The notes under the pieces were generated by a model. The model saw only the letters and a list, made by a program, of their open reading frames with translations. It made no database searches and was not told where the DNA came from. Shown here one piece after another: positions 31,954-43,200 of a DNA stretch of 64,000 bases (position 1 is its first letter; each line of letters starts with the position of its first letter). Made by a program: the position numbers and the translations under genes. The stretch lies in contig JANFAH010000003.1 in NCBI GenBank assembly GCA_024663395.1, forward strand, positions 868,001-932,000, read 5' to 3'. This DNA is from Pisolithus tinctorius (Eukaryota > Basidiomycota > Agaricomycetes > Boletales > Pisolithaceae).

Positions 31954-33043
31954 CTACTCGGCTTCGGCCATAGACTCATCCTCCCCACCGGACTCCTCCT
32001 CTTCGTCCTCGCCATGGGTTTTCAGCCACTCGGCCTCCTCGCGCAGTTCATTGGAGTCGAGCTCGGACGAGCCCGAGTCCGAAGGGGACATCGCCATCCC
32101 AAAGCCATAGGACTCGTCGAGCATCACCTCAAGCGCGTCGGCGATCCTTCCAGAGTTCTTGGCCACGGTCTCATGGGCCTCAAAGAGGCCCGCCAGGTTG
32201 TTCGCGATAAGTCCCGCAACATCGATCAAGCGCTCGAGCTTGTCTTCCAAGCCTGAGAACGCTGCCACGCCGGGCCCCCTCGGTCTGCTCCCACTGGTCT
32301 CGCCTTCATCGACATCCAGCACCTCCAGCGGCTTGTCGACGACCTTCGCTTTCTTCTTACTTGGCCCGGGCTCAGGCATTTCGTCATCGGCCCTCCTCTT
32401 CTTCCCTTTGTTGGCCTTGACCTTGGGGCCGGCCTCGGCGTCCTTCCCGTCTCCCAGCCACCGGCACTTGCCCTTCAATAGGTTGCACCGAACGCAGGCT
32501 ACCTGCTTCTTATTGCCATCTACGAGAAACTCGCAGGCGACCTTAGCTCGGGAGCAGCGAGTACATCTAACAGAGGAGATTAAATAAATAAATAAAAAAC
32601 GCACAAGGTTGAAAGAGTACTCACCCGGGGTCCATAACCACCTTCCTCACCTCTCCCCCGGCCTCATCTCCCTTGTCGGCCTCGGCCTTACATTTCCACT
32701 CGGCCTCCTTCTCCTCCTCGGCTCTGCACTTCTCTTCTTCCTCGCGAGCCCTTTGCTCCTCGGCCTCCCGCACTATCCTCTCGGCCTCAGCCCTCTCCCG
32801 TGCTGCCCTCTCGGCTTCGTCCTGCTCCCTCGCCGCCCTTTCGGCCTCAAGCCGCGCCTGTTCCTCCCGCCAGGCTTGTTCAGCCGCCTTTCGTCTCTTC
32901 CTCTCCTTGGCCTTTGCCCTCATCGTCTCCTCCTCATCGTCGGTGTCGTACCGGATGGCATCGTCCGACACCTGGGTCCAGTCTGTCACGACCTGGCCTT
33001 CACTGGTGTCGTCGGTCATGGTGATCGGTCTCGAGGCGGACAT
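31954..33043 (-). CDS. Antisense accessory protein of G1: coiled coil plus Cys-rich domain
   Basis: Two-exon gene on the strand opposite gag-pol, between pol and the 3' LTR. Exon 1 is 32625-33043 (start MSASRPITMT), then a 58-nt GT-AG intron (32567-32624), then exon 2 32566-31954; the total is 343 residues. Exon 1 encodes a long E/R/A/K coiled coil (about residues 45-130). Exon 2 opens with a cysteine cluster, CTRCSRAKVAC then CVRCNLLKGKC, reminiscent of a fungal zinc-binding DNA-binding domain. It is followed by a basic KKRRADDE stretch that may be a nuclear signal, helices around LEDKLERLIDVAGLI, and an acidic tail. The G2 copy has the same gene, also open. The function is unknown; DNA or chromatin binding is inferred. 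Confidence 0.75.
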
Positions 33044-33180
33044 GATGGTTAAGATACAAAGGAAAGACACAAAGGGCTTAGCAAGCCACAAGTATCAATT
33101 TTTCGAACTCAGCCAACTTTCGGACTCAGCCTGCCACTCTCACAGGTGTCTCATGGGTTCGACCCCTAAGAGGGGGATAC

Positions 33181-33707
33181 TGTCATAGTCGTGCCTCGAC
33201 CCCGGCCGGACTCGGCCTCGCACTCACTCAGTCCAGCCTCGGCCTTGCCAATCCCGTATCTCCAGTTGGTCTAGCGTGGTAGACACTGCTTTGCAGTGTC
33301 TGTCATTTCGGTTAAGTCCTATCCCCGGTCCTGCCCCCGGTCCACCTGTCCCGGTCTCCGTTACCTTAGTCATACGTTAGTAATCCTTGTCTTACCAATC
33401 CTCTTAGCAATCCTTGCGAGACCGGCATTACCGGTCTCCGTACTATAGCTACTCTAGTATATAAGCTCGTAGATACTCAGCCTGTAGACTTCAGTCTGAA
33501 ATCAACTAAGTTAACCCTGATAACCCCACTTCGGCCTTGGACTCGGACTGAGACCCACGCAAGGGAATAGTGCTGTATCCTCAGTCGCTAAGTCCAAACA
33601 GTCCAAACATCTGCATCCTCGACTTCACCCCTGACCCTGACCCCTCGGCTTTGCGCCCGCTTCGGTCTCCAGTCCGGACTCAACCTGGACAATCCTCGTA
33701 CTTGACA
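33181..33707 (+). repeat. 3' LTR of G1
   Basis: 527 bp. By eye it differs from the 5' LTR at about 19 positions, all transitions at CpG/TpG/CpA dinucleotides. Confidence 0.93.
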
Positions 33708-33875
33708 TGCACTGCCACACCACCACACACATTCAACCATATTTTTGTGTGTTGCAGCCACGCAACTGCACTGCCACACCCACTTGATTGCATCACTGTT
33801 ACCTTGCACAGCTACACTACCATTTTATTGTATAATATATAGATGATGTTTCCTTTGTAAACTCAACTACTACAC
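33708..33875 (+). repeat. 51-bp minisatellite, right part
   Basis: Continues the TGCACTGCCACACCACC units interrupted by G1 at 26111. The copies become more degenerate towards 33.85 kb. Confidence 0.65.
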
Positions 33876-33879
33876 CATG

Positions 33880-35390
33880 TCCAATTACATTACCAGTGCC
33901 ACAAAGCACAGAAAAATATTTCCAGGGTGTAACACAGGGAGGAGGCAATTGTACCACTACACTTGGAGCACCCCATCCCAGCCTATGAACTTTTGATATG
34001 TTGTAGGCACACATGGCCCCTTTAAAAGGACATAATAACTAGATAGATATGTCCAATATATCAAAAAAGTGTCAACTTTGTCTGTTTTTCCCCCATCACA
34101 CTTTCCAACCATTTATGCCCATTAGGATGGGCAGAAAAGCATTCATTTATGGTCTGATACAATTATAGTACATTTAACTATCATATGCAATGCCCACAGG
34201 GCAGGGACAGAACTCAGGAAGGAAGGGGAGGCTGGGGGCAATGAGGGCAGTGTGTGGGAATGTTGGATATCAGGCACATGCCAAATGAGGACATGTTTTG
34301 GGAGTAGTGGCTGTGCATTGTGTGACATGACTTCTGGGAAGTATGTGACTAAGGGGAAGGCTGAAGGGAATTCCCTAGGCTTGTCCCAAGGGGTGCTGAG
34401 TGGAAAAGGGAATAGAATATGACTGTAGAGGCAAGTAGGTAGTCAGGTGTAAGTTGCAGAATTTAATTCTGGGGGGCAGTAAGTGCATGAGACACAGAGA
34501 AGCTGGGTATATGAAATTCCAAACAATGTTCTTGACTTGTTGGCATTATTTCTGAGATGAGGGTTATGCAAGTAGGGACTTGTGAATGCAGAGGATGCAG
34601 GAGGCACTGAGGATGCTGTAGACACTGTAGATGCAATAGACTCTTTAGACTCTGGGAACTCTTAGACTCACAAATATTCCAACATCAAGGCAGAATTATA
34701 TAGTACATGGGGTATAGGTATGAGTCAGAATAAAGTGGGGTGAGTAAACTAAAATCCCAGAGAATAAAGGTGGACATGTCAGACATCAGTGAAGTACAGG
34801 AACACATGAAATTGGACTGGTAAGCAGTAAACAAGGAAGGAAAAGGGAAGGATGGGCATCTTCCACAGGATGAGGGTATTGCATACTACAGTGTGAGATG
34901 CAAAAGGCAAAGTTTGTAGGGAGAGGCAGTAGTGCCAAAGGGAAGAGCATATGAATGTGAAGGAAGGTTTGCAGAATTTGGGGCAACAAGGGTAACCAGA
35001 GTTTTTTACTGACATCTGACAAGACTGACTAGTGACATGGTGGGGCAGTGGCTAGGGTGACACAATTGCAGAATTGCAGATCAATGATCTGATGGCTCTG
35101 GATGGCATGTTGATGGCCAGGGGAAATTCTGAAGCTGACAGGGGATAGGAGAATACATGTGGTGACAAGCAGAGAGAATTCCAAAGGCAACAAACTGGGT
35201 AACACTGATAGGGGCTTGCCTTAGAGGTGGTGGAATTAACTGATGGTATCCTACTTCAGCCTCAGGGAGTATACAACTCCCTACAGTGTTTTTATGCTTA
35301 TGTAATTACATAAAATGCAGAGGAGTAATGAAAATAAACTGTGGGGATTTGTGGAAAAGAAACTCCTAAGGTGGGGGGGACACATAATGT
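33880..35390 (+). repeat. Repeat R2, longer copy
   Basis: Uninterrupted copy of the repeat that hosts the Harbinger element at 21.5-25.3 kb. Both ends match that copy; the middle (about 34.32-35.28 kb) is unique to this one. Only short shadow frames are present, with no transposase motif and no clear terminal repeat, so it may be a non-autonomous element or a fragment. Confidence 0.65.
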
Positions 35391-35639
35391 ACCTACATTG
35401 TACCATATGACAGGGCCAGCAGAGGCTGACAATTGGCCATGTCCCACAGGCCAGTGGAGGTCGAGCCCTACATTGAGTCATCCCCCTGCTGTATGGACCA
35501 GCCCAGCTTCTATTATCAAATAACACATGAGTAGGCCACAATCAAATTGTCCCTGTAGTACCTGGAGTAGCCTAGTGTGAGATGTCACCTATCCAGTGGC
35601 ATGCTGCAGCATATGTAGATCAGCACTGGAAGTTGGCAC
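35391..35639. other. Short non-coding stretch
   Basis: No supported gene or repeat copy; frames lack recognisable motifs. Confidence 0.3.
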
Positions 35640-36215
35640 AAGACCTTGGCATGCATTGGGATAGCTCAGCAGTGTAGTGTTGTATGATTTCAGAGCACTC
35701 CAGGGCATACCATGGCCCTCTGGGGTGAGCTGTGGCATATCTTCTGAAGTGAGCTGTGGCAAGCCAGCCACTCTGGAGCAAATGGTGGAGCATGCCATTG
35801 TCCTCTGGGGTAAGCTGTGGCATGCCAGCCACTCCGGAGCAAATTCCAGAGTAAACTGCGGCACATGTGCCAGAGCATGCCATGGCTGTCCGGGATAAGC
35901 TGCGGCATTCCAGCCACTCCAGAGCAAATTCCAGAGTAAACTGCAGGACATGTGCTGGAGCATACCATTGCATTCCAGAGAACTCTGGAGCAGGCCATGG
36001 CCCTCTGGAATAAGCTGTGGCATATGTTCCAAACAAAGGTGTGGCATGGCAGACACTCCAGTGCAAATTGAAGAGCAAACTGTGGCACATGTGCCAGAGC
36101 ATACCATAGCATTTCAGAACACTTTGGAGCATGCAATGGCCCTGTGGGGTAAGCTTTTGGCATATGTTCTGAAGCAAACTGCAGCATGCCAGCCACTCTG
36201 GAGCAAGGAGCAAAT
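35640..36215. repeat. Degenerate tandem repeat, period about 130 bp
   Basis: Recurring pieces include CCAGCCACTCYGGAGCAAA, AGAGTAAACTGYGGCACATGTG, AGAGCATACCAT and GCCCTCTGGGGTRAGCTGTGGCAT, in the same order about four times. Long overlapping minus-strand frames here are translations of the repeat and are not called as genes. Confidence 0.75.
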
Positions 36216-36309
36216 ATTACCAGCATACCCAGCATGCCTACCCCCTACAGATACTACCAGAATTGGCATAGCTTAAAAGGTTGGTATTCATTATCACAAA
36301 CTGGGATGC

Positions 36310-36760
36310 AGCACCATGTATTCAGAAGCAGTAGCAGCTGGCAGATATGGCATTCCGCATTATGGCACACTGCAGCATGCAGCATAATTCATGGGGAAGT
36401 TGTGGCAACATGTACTGCAGCACGTGGCGGCAGCCAGCAGGGATTGCTCGGCACCCTCTGGCAATGTGGTCAAGTTGGCTAGACTTTACAGGGATGTGTG
36501 GCAGCTGGCGGCATAGGGACAGCATACAGTGGCAAACACCTGATTGGCTTATGATCCACATCAAAGCTGCATATGTGGCATGGATGGTTCTGCATATGGC
36601 AGCACACGGTTAGATGCAGAGGAATAAACTGGCAGTGTGCAGCAGCCAGTGGCATTGGCCCAACATATGGCGGCACACATCAGGATTGAGTAGGATTCAT
36701 GTCAGTGCTTGGCATCCAGCATGGATAGTTCTGTATGTGGCAGCACATAGCTAGGGTACT
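36310..36760. repeat. Second degenerate repeat block with GTGGCAGC motifs
   Basis: Spaced repeats of CATGGATRGTTCTG, TATGTGGCAGCACA and CAGCCAGTGGCAT with a period near 170 bp. No gene seen up to the end of the TET/JBP-like gene at 36983. Confidence 0.55.
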
Positions 36761-36982
36761 ATAGGTATGGACATGAAGCATAGCATGAATTGTTGGTATG
36801 CTGCATATCTTACCACCAGTATAAGATCATAATGTATACTTCATAAGATCACAGAAGGGTGGCTAGTAATGTTGTATTTATGTCATAGATTTCATTCAAA
36901 CCAGGATTGTGCCAATCAATACTGGACGCCCAGGGCATTAAATAATGACCAATACAATACAACACAAGATGCCATGGGTGAT

Positions 36983-39698
36983 TTACATGCCAGCGAGAGC
37001 CTGCGACACCAATGGAACGCGCATCCAATCACTTCGAGGGACTCCAAGCCAGTTGTGAATATTGTCCCGCATGTAGAATGCCAGTGAGCAACAGTTGCTG
37101 CTCACATCATTCACACCATGCTGCAAAAGCTGGCCAGAAAAAGCTACAACAGTGCCAGGCCAGTAATCAAATTGAAGACCAAGAGAGGGAATGTCCAGAA
37201 CGCATTCGGAATAATTGCCGACACTAACGAGCATGTTGTACCAGTTGGCACGGGATTGCGGGTCACAATGGAGGGGAGCAGACCAGTTAGCAATCATGGA
37301 GATGTTGGTATAAATGGTTGGCCAGTGTCAGAGCGCTGCTGCCATTTCGGGATCATTCGCGGCAGACCACTCAGACAGCTGCCGCATGGCTTGGCGACCA
37401 GCATTGTACAAGGAAGGGTGCATAATTGAGAGTGAAGCAGAGAGAATTGCCAATGGTGTTCAGACTGCTTGGATCCATTGCTGAGTGGCAGGAGCCACAA
37501 GGTCCACAGATATGGAAGGCTGGTGTGCCCAAGTCTACAACATTAGAAATAAGTATTTTGAGATAAAGCACTAGGATGATGCACATGGCATGACCAAGTT
37601 GATGCCGGGCCGGGGAAAGCTCTAAGCAGCCAGCTGGCAAATGGTGATCCACCCCAAAGTAATCAGGTGATGTTCGCCAGGAACCATCAGATATGCTTTG
37701 AGTCAACATATTGGAAAGTGGGGGAATAGCTCCCACCATCTGGTCCTTGGTAGGGTTGTGAACTGAGGACAGCAGGATGCATCACAATGCCTACCTGCAT
37801 TGATTGGGACATTGCACTGGGTAGATACCACAAAGCAATTGCATCCCCTTCACCCAGAATGATTGCAGGAATGTCCAAATAACCACTCAGATATGGTGGG
37901 TGAGCAGAAAGGATATGGGCCTCTCGGTTCAAATTGAAACCTGTTTCTCGAGGCGATAGGCTTTCCGACAGCCTTATTAATTCAATGCCAGAGGGAACTG
38001 CAATAAATGTTAGCGGGACACGCAGTACCACTATTAAAACAGCATACAGGGATTGCGATAGGCCTGGGCCAGTGTTGCTGCCATTTGATTGAGCACAATA
38101 CATGTCTGGACCTCGAATTCCAGAGGTTGTGGTGGGACAGCAGTAGTGCAAGGGTGCGTCTCATGGAGAACTTGGCGGCACATGTACTCTGCAAGCTGGT
38201 CAGAAAGCAGATAGTTGGATGAAAATGAGGTGGTACCAGACATTTCTGCTGCGATTAGGTTTGGGAAGCTGGGGAAATCCACCGGCCTCAAGCAGGATAT
38301 CGTCCTGAGACACAAGGAACACACGCAGCATGGATCCCCCAGCTGCGGCAATTGTGTGGCCAATATTGATGGCAGTGGCAGCAACTAATGCGGCAACATT
38401 GAACTAAATGCAGCATAGAAAGCTCTCTGCAGCAACGGGACTACAGGCTCATCGGCATTCTGGGATGCGGCCTGGCTGGAACAAAACCTTGAACAGCTGA
38501 GGATGCTGCTGAAGTATACATTACTGAAGATATTAGCCCCTTCCACATGTTCCAATTGGGGGTTGCACATTTCTGATACTGCTGGCAACATGAATCAATG
38601 TCCAGATTACCAGCCTGTTTTGCCAGCAGCCTCGTTGAATGGGCAGTTGTTGAGCACCAAGCCGGAGATGGTTCAATGGCACTGGCACATCACGGATATG
38701 TCACTGTAAACCTGGTGGATGGCTTTATAGACTGCCGGCCCCAAAATGACACTGACATGATTGGGGCCACAGGGAGTCGAGTACACAAAAGACCCATTGA
38801 TCATGGGAATGCCCCTATACATTTTCCAGCATTGATTCTAATACAGTAAAGCTACCAGCCTCAAAGGAAACTCATTATAGATGGTTGATAATATGTACAC
38901 TTGCTGTATATTCATTCCTGCACCTTTGACACTGACTCCACCCATGCAACCTGTAACACAAGTTTAGATTGGGTAATGGCTTCCAGTGATGACATCTGCT
39001 CCTGTGAATGTAAGATTAACTTGGAAAGATATGATAACTCCTGATCGACATCCTTCAAGCCTTCTGTGCACATCACGTGTAGTGCAGTGCATTCAGCAGT
39101 GGGCGATGGATGCGAATTAATAAGCAGTGGTAGTGAAATGCCACCATTCTGATACCATGGGTGAGTTGAAAGCAGGCGAAATAGTGCCGCCACTTACTGA
39201 TACTCCTGCAAAAAATTCCGTGGCTTCAGCAATTATGTCCCTCAGCAGTCTCCTCTCATATCCCAATTCCACCTTGCCACTGTCATTCTGCCACCATGCA
39301 TGGGCCATGATAGTGGCCAGTTTGACATGGCACTCCTTAATCCTTGTGACACGGGGATTCAAGCTTTTGATAAAAGCTAAAATGTCCCAGGGACTCCGTT
39401 CACCGTCGTTGAGGTACGTTAACAGCCAGTCGGCTGTGAGCAGCACAATAAGTGTGATGGGATGGTGAGATGCCGTGCCCATCAGATGCTCCATTGTACC
39501 CTGTACCACTATCAAACATGGCACCAACAGAGGAACAGTGGCTTACCACTTCTGCCAGGAAATATTGATACCAACTGGTGTGCCAGTATTCAGACCAATC
39601 TGGTGTCTTCATGGCAGCGACAAGGCGACGAAACCTCATTCCCATGTACTGCATGGCCATGGAGAGGTCAGCCACGGTGAATGTTGAGGACATGACTT
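36983..39698 (-). CDS. TET/JBP-like 2-oxoglutarate/Fe(II) dioxygenase (multi-exon, 5' side cut by Copia)
   Basis: Intron-rich minus-strand gene, ending TAA at 36983-36985. The C-terminal double-stranded beta-helix domain shows the full iron and co-substrate set. HxD is APLHCDPQSR (37262-37270). The distal His is LLQHGV (37118-37120). The 2-oxoglutarate Arg is in FYMRDNIHNWLG (37067-37069). Upstream blocks such as ALWYLPSAMSQSMQ (about 37.83 kb), FGVDHHLPAGC and SIMHPSLYNAG also fit fungal TET/JBP proteins. The N-terminal region (39.69-38.9 kb) is helical with no assigned domain. TET/JBP enzymes oxidise 5-methylcytosine or thymine in DNA; in basidiomycetes these genes are known to be expanded next to KDZ transposases, as here. 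A Copia element sits at 39699, at or before the first exon seen. Exon borders are only approximate, and the activity is inferred. Confidence 0.75.
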
Positions 39699-40167
39699 TG
39701 TTAGATTTGGCAAGTCGCACGTAGTCCGTTCCGAACACGTCCGCTCCGGGTCGTGAGAACTACTTTCCGTTTTAAACTTTTTCTTACTTAACACTACTAC
39801 TGAACGCACAACTAACTCTCTGCACCCTTATGTTTATTGTATTTACAGTGTCTCGCACTTATGTGCGAGTCTTCTTGTTATCCACAAAGACCATAGCGCG
39901 TCTCACAACGAGACAATGCTTATTGTATGTAGACGGGTTCAACACCCGGTGTTTCACTTCTATTGTTACAACTACAGTATTTAGTTCTACACTGTAAACC
40001 GGATCACCTCAGACGTTGTCGCTATCTGCGCGCGACTGAGGTGAGTACGATACCTTTCCACTTACTTTACTATACTTACCACGCACCTAGCTATCTGTAT
40101 AGGTGAATATAGTAGACGTTGTCGCTATCTGTGCGCGACTGAGCTATCTGTATAGATATATTTGTGA
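39699..40167 (+). repeat. 5' LTR of Copia
   Basis: 469 bp. A 29-bp segment starting GACGTTGTCGCTATCTG occurs twice inside it (about 40012-40040 and 40115-40143). Confidence 0.9.
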
Positions 40168-40246
40168 GGTTATGAGCCCCGAGCTCTAATAGCCCACGAA
40201 CGTCTCACCTCTGTTTCGATATTCTCGCTGCCAAATCAAGCTCTCG

Positions 40247-43200
40247 ATGACCACCTCTATTCCCGTCCCTACCAACACGCTCCCGGGCAACGTTCCGAAG
40301 GTTGACATCAAAGGCGCTAACTGGGCGATCTTTTCCCTTCGCTTCCAGACTGCCGTTGAAGCAAAAGAACTATGGTCCCATTTCAATGGCACCTCCCCTT
40401 GCCCTGTCAGTTCGACCTCCACTGATCAGGACGGATTCGTAACTGTAACCCCTCCCGACGCTGACGAGCTTGCTAAATGGCAGAAAAGCGAAAATATGGC
40501 GAAACACTTACTTACCCAACGAATTCCCGATTCTACTGCCCTCCGGGTGTGCGGCCTTAATAGCGTCGCGGCTATGTGGAATGAGATCGTTCATGAGTAC
40601 ACGGAGAAGGGTGCTTATGCACAGACTGACCTTCGCATGAAGTTCCTAAACTTGCAGTGCCCCACCGACGGTGACATCTGTCAGTTCTTGGACGATCTGC
40701 ATACGAAGAGAGACGAGTTAGCTGCCATCGGCGTACAGATCGAAGAAAAAGATTACCGTTCAACCATCATTCAGTCACTGCCTAAGTACCTCGCTAGCTT
40801 TGCATCTGGACAGCTAGCGACCGCCCGTCTGTACAGCCCGACACAAACCATCGACCCCGATGTTCTCATCTCTCTCATCATTGAAGAATCAGAACGACAG
40901 AGCTGCAAGGAGACGCGGCACCCACGTCCTAAGCAGAAGGCTCGTGAAGGCAACGAAGCCTTGGCCATGACCCCAGGAAACTCCTCCAGTCGAGGGCGAG
41001 GGAGTTGGAGAGGTCGAGGAGGAAACTCCAGAGGGCATGCTCGCCAGCGCGGACCCTGCTGGAACTGTGGCTCAAGGGAGCATTATAAATCTCAATGCCC
41101 CGAACCTGATAAGATCAAAAAGGAAACTCCTCCTATGAAGGGATCTGCGCACGCCGTAACGCTCGACTCTGATGAAGAGGGCGCCTTCTCGGCGCACACC
41201 CCAAATGAACTCGACGACGAAGACTCGCTCCCTGACCTGCTAAGCGTATCGTCAGATGACGACGACATCGATCAGCGTTGCTTCGTTGCCTCTGACGAGG
41301 ACTGGTTCAGCGAAGAGGAAGTGGATGGCGAGGACTCACCTTACGGTAATAGCTCGAGTCCTGATGAACCCACTGAAACCTCCCCAGAGCTCGCGAACCT
41401 CGTAAACGACAGCCCTATTAGCGCGCGCATCGTCGAACTCTATGATTCCGGATCAACTTGCCACATCTCCCCCTACAGGGAGAGATTTGAGACACTAACA
41501 GACATACCGCCCAAGTCATTCTCAGCCGCAAATAAACAACTCTTCAACACCACGGCTGTGGGGGAGTTGGTCATAGAAGTACCGAACGGGTACGATGTGA
41601 CCAAACTAAGACTTACGGAGGTGCTATACTCGCCCAAGGTTGGATACACTCTTGTGTCCATCAGCCGTCTTGATCAGCTAGGGTACTCCGTCACCTTCGC
41701 TGAAAGTACCTGCATCATCAGGGACCCCATCGATGACATTATTGGACGTATTCCTAAGTCCAAAGCCGGTCTCTACCGCGTCATTCACGATAACGATCAC
41801 GACGAAGCGAACTCTATGACTGAAACGGTTACCGTCATGGAGCTCCACCGAAGGATGGGTCATATATCCCTGACCGCTGCTCGCCGCTTAGCTGAAAAAG
41901 GACTTGTGTCAGGTTTGAAGTTCGACTTGTCAAAGGACGAACCGACCTTCTGCGAAGCTTGCGTATATGCGAAGGCGACCAGAAAGCCTGTCGCAAAGGA
42001 ACACGTCAGAGACCGAGCTACTGAATTCACAGAGGAGGTACACACTGACCTCTGGGGACCTGCACCTGTGGAAACTCTCGGTGGACGACGTTACTACATT
42101 ACCTTCACTGATGACAAAACGCGACTCACCTACATCCACCTCCTTCGCCAGAAAAGCGAAGCCTTCACCGCGTACAAGAACTTCGAAGCCTTGTGTCGCA
42201 CTCAGCACAACGCTCGCATAAAAATCCTTCACTCAGATCGAGGCGGCGAATATCTAGGAAAAGAATTCGTGATGTATCTCAAAGCAGCTGGTACAAAGCA
42301 AAAACTCACTGTGCATGACACCCCACAGCATAACGGGATCGCTGAGCGTCTCAACCGCACCCTGTTGGAGAGAGTCCACGCTATGTTGCATGAGAGCGGT
42401 TTGCCTCGCACCCTGTGGGGTGAGGCAGTACGGCACACCGTCTGGTTGAAAAACAGGACTCCCACCAAAGCGCTTGACGGTGGAACCCCCCTCGAAGCTG
42501 CGACTGGAAAGAAACCAGATCTTAGTCGAGTCCGTGTATGGGGCTCGAGTGTCTGGGTACAAGTCGAAGGCGGAACTAAACTTGGAGGGCGTGTCGTAGA
42601 GGGCCGATGGATTGGGATTGACAATAACAGCCCCAATGGCTGTTGCATGTACTGGCCCAAAAGGAAGTCAGTCACCGTCGAGAGGAATGTATATTGGAAC
42701 CCCTCCTCAGCTGAGTCGTTACCTCACGAGGGGGAGGAAGAAGATAGCCACTTACCAAACGCGATGCTAACGTCTTCAGCACCCGTCGAAGAGAATAAAG
42801 CAACCCCAATGCCCCTACAGGTCACCCCAGCTCAACCCTCGCCTCCACTACCTCCGACCGATCCACCTGTCGCTAAACGAATTCGAAAGCCCAGTCAGTG
42901 CCTCGTGGAGATACTCGCAGGCGCTGGAAGTACTAACCGTCGCGGCACACCAGAAATACCTAAAGGAGTTCAGTTACCCACTGTTGTTGAAGAACATTCC
43001 AACCCCATCAGGCTTGAAGGGGAGGAAGAAACCGCGGCCCTACTCGTGTCCATCATTGAAAACTCGGATGACAATTTATGCTGCATCGACCTTGCTATGG
43101 CTATGGACGAGGTCACCGCCGAGACCGAAGCCCTCGAGCCCAGCTCGCTAGCCGAAGCTCGCCGTCGCCCTGACTGGCCACGATGGGAAGAGGGGATTAA

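Larger units (their letters stand above)
26112..33707 (+). mobile_element. Gypsy (Ty3) chromovirus-type LTR retrotransposon G1
   Basis: Two 527-bp LTRs beginning TGTCATAG and ending TTGACA, flanked by TGCGC (26107-26111) and TGCAC (33708-33712), a 5-bp target duplication with one CpG-type change. Internal order: gag, pol in the -1 frame, an antisense gene, and a purine tract AAGAGGGGGATAC before the 3' LTR. It is a sister of G2 at 47.5-55.1 kb. G1 has one TGA in pol and many Arg codons changed in a CpG-decay pattern. Confidence 0.93.

Noticed and set aside
32609..33188. Long plus-strand frames rich in Leu/Pro/Ser opposite the G1 accessory gene, and the same at 53563-54592
   Set aside because: They are complements of the E/R/A coiled coil; no splice logic, and the minus-strand gene has conserved motifs and introns.
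35589..36235. Three overlapping minus-strand frames of 170-200 codons
   Set aside because: Translations of a 130-bp tandem repeat in all frames; Cys/His-rich appearance is due to the repeat and not to a zinc finger.
35640..36760. CRISPR-like array
   Set aside because: Repeats are degenerate with long, related intervals; the genome is fungal and no cas genes are present.
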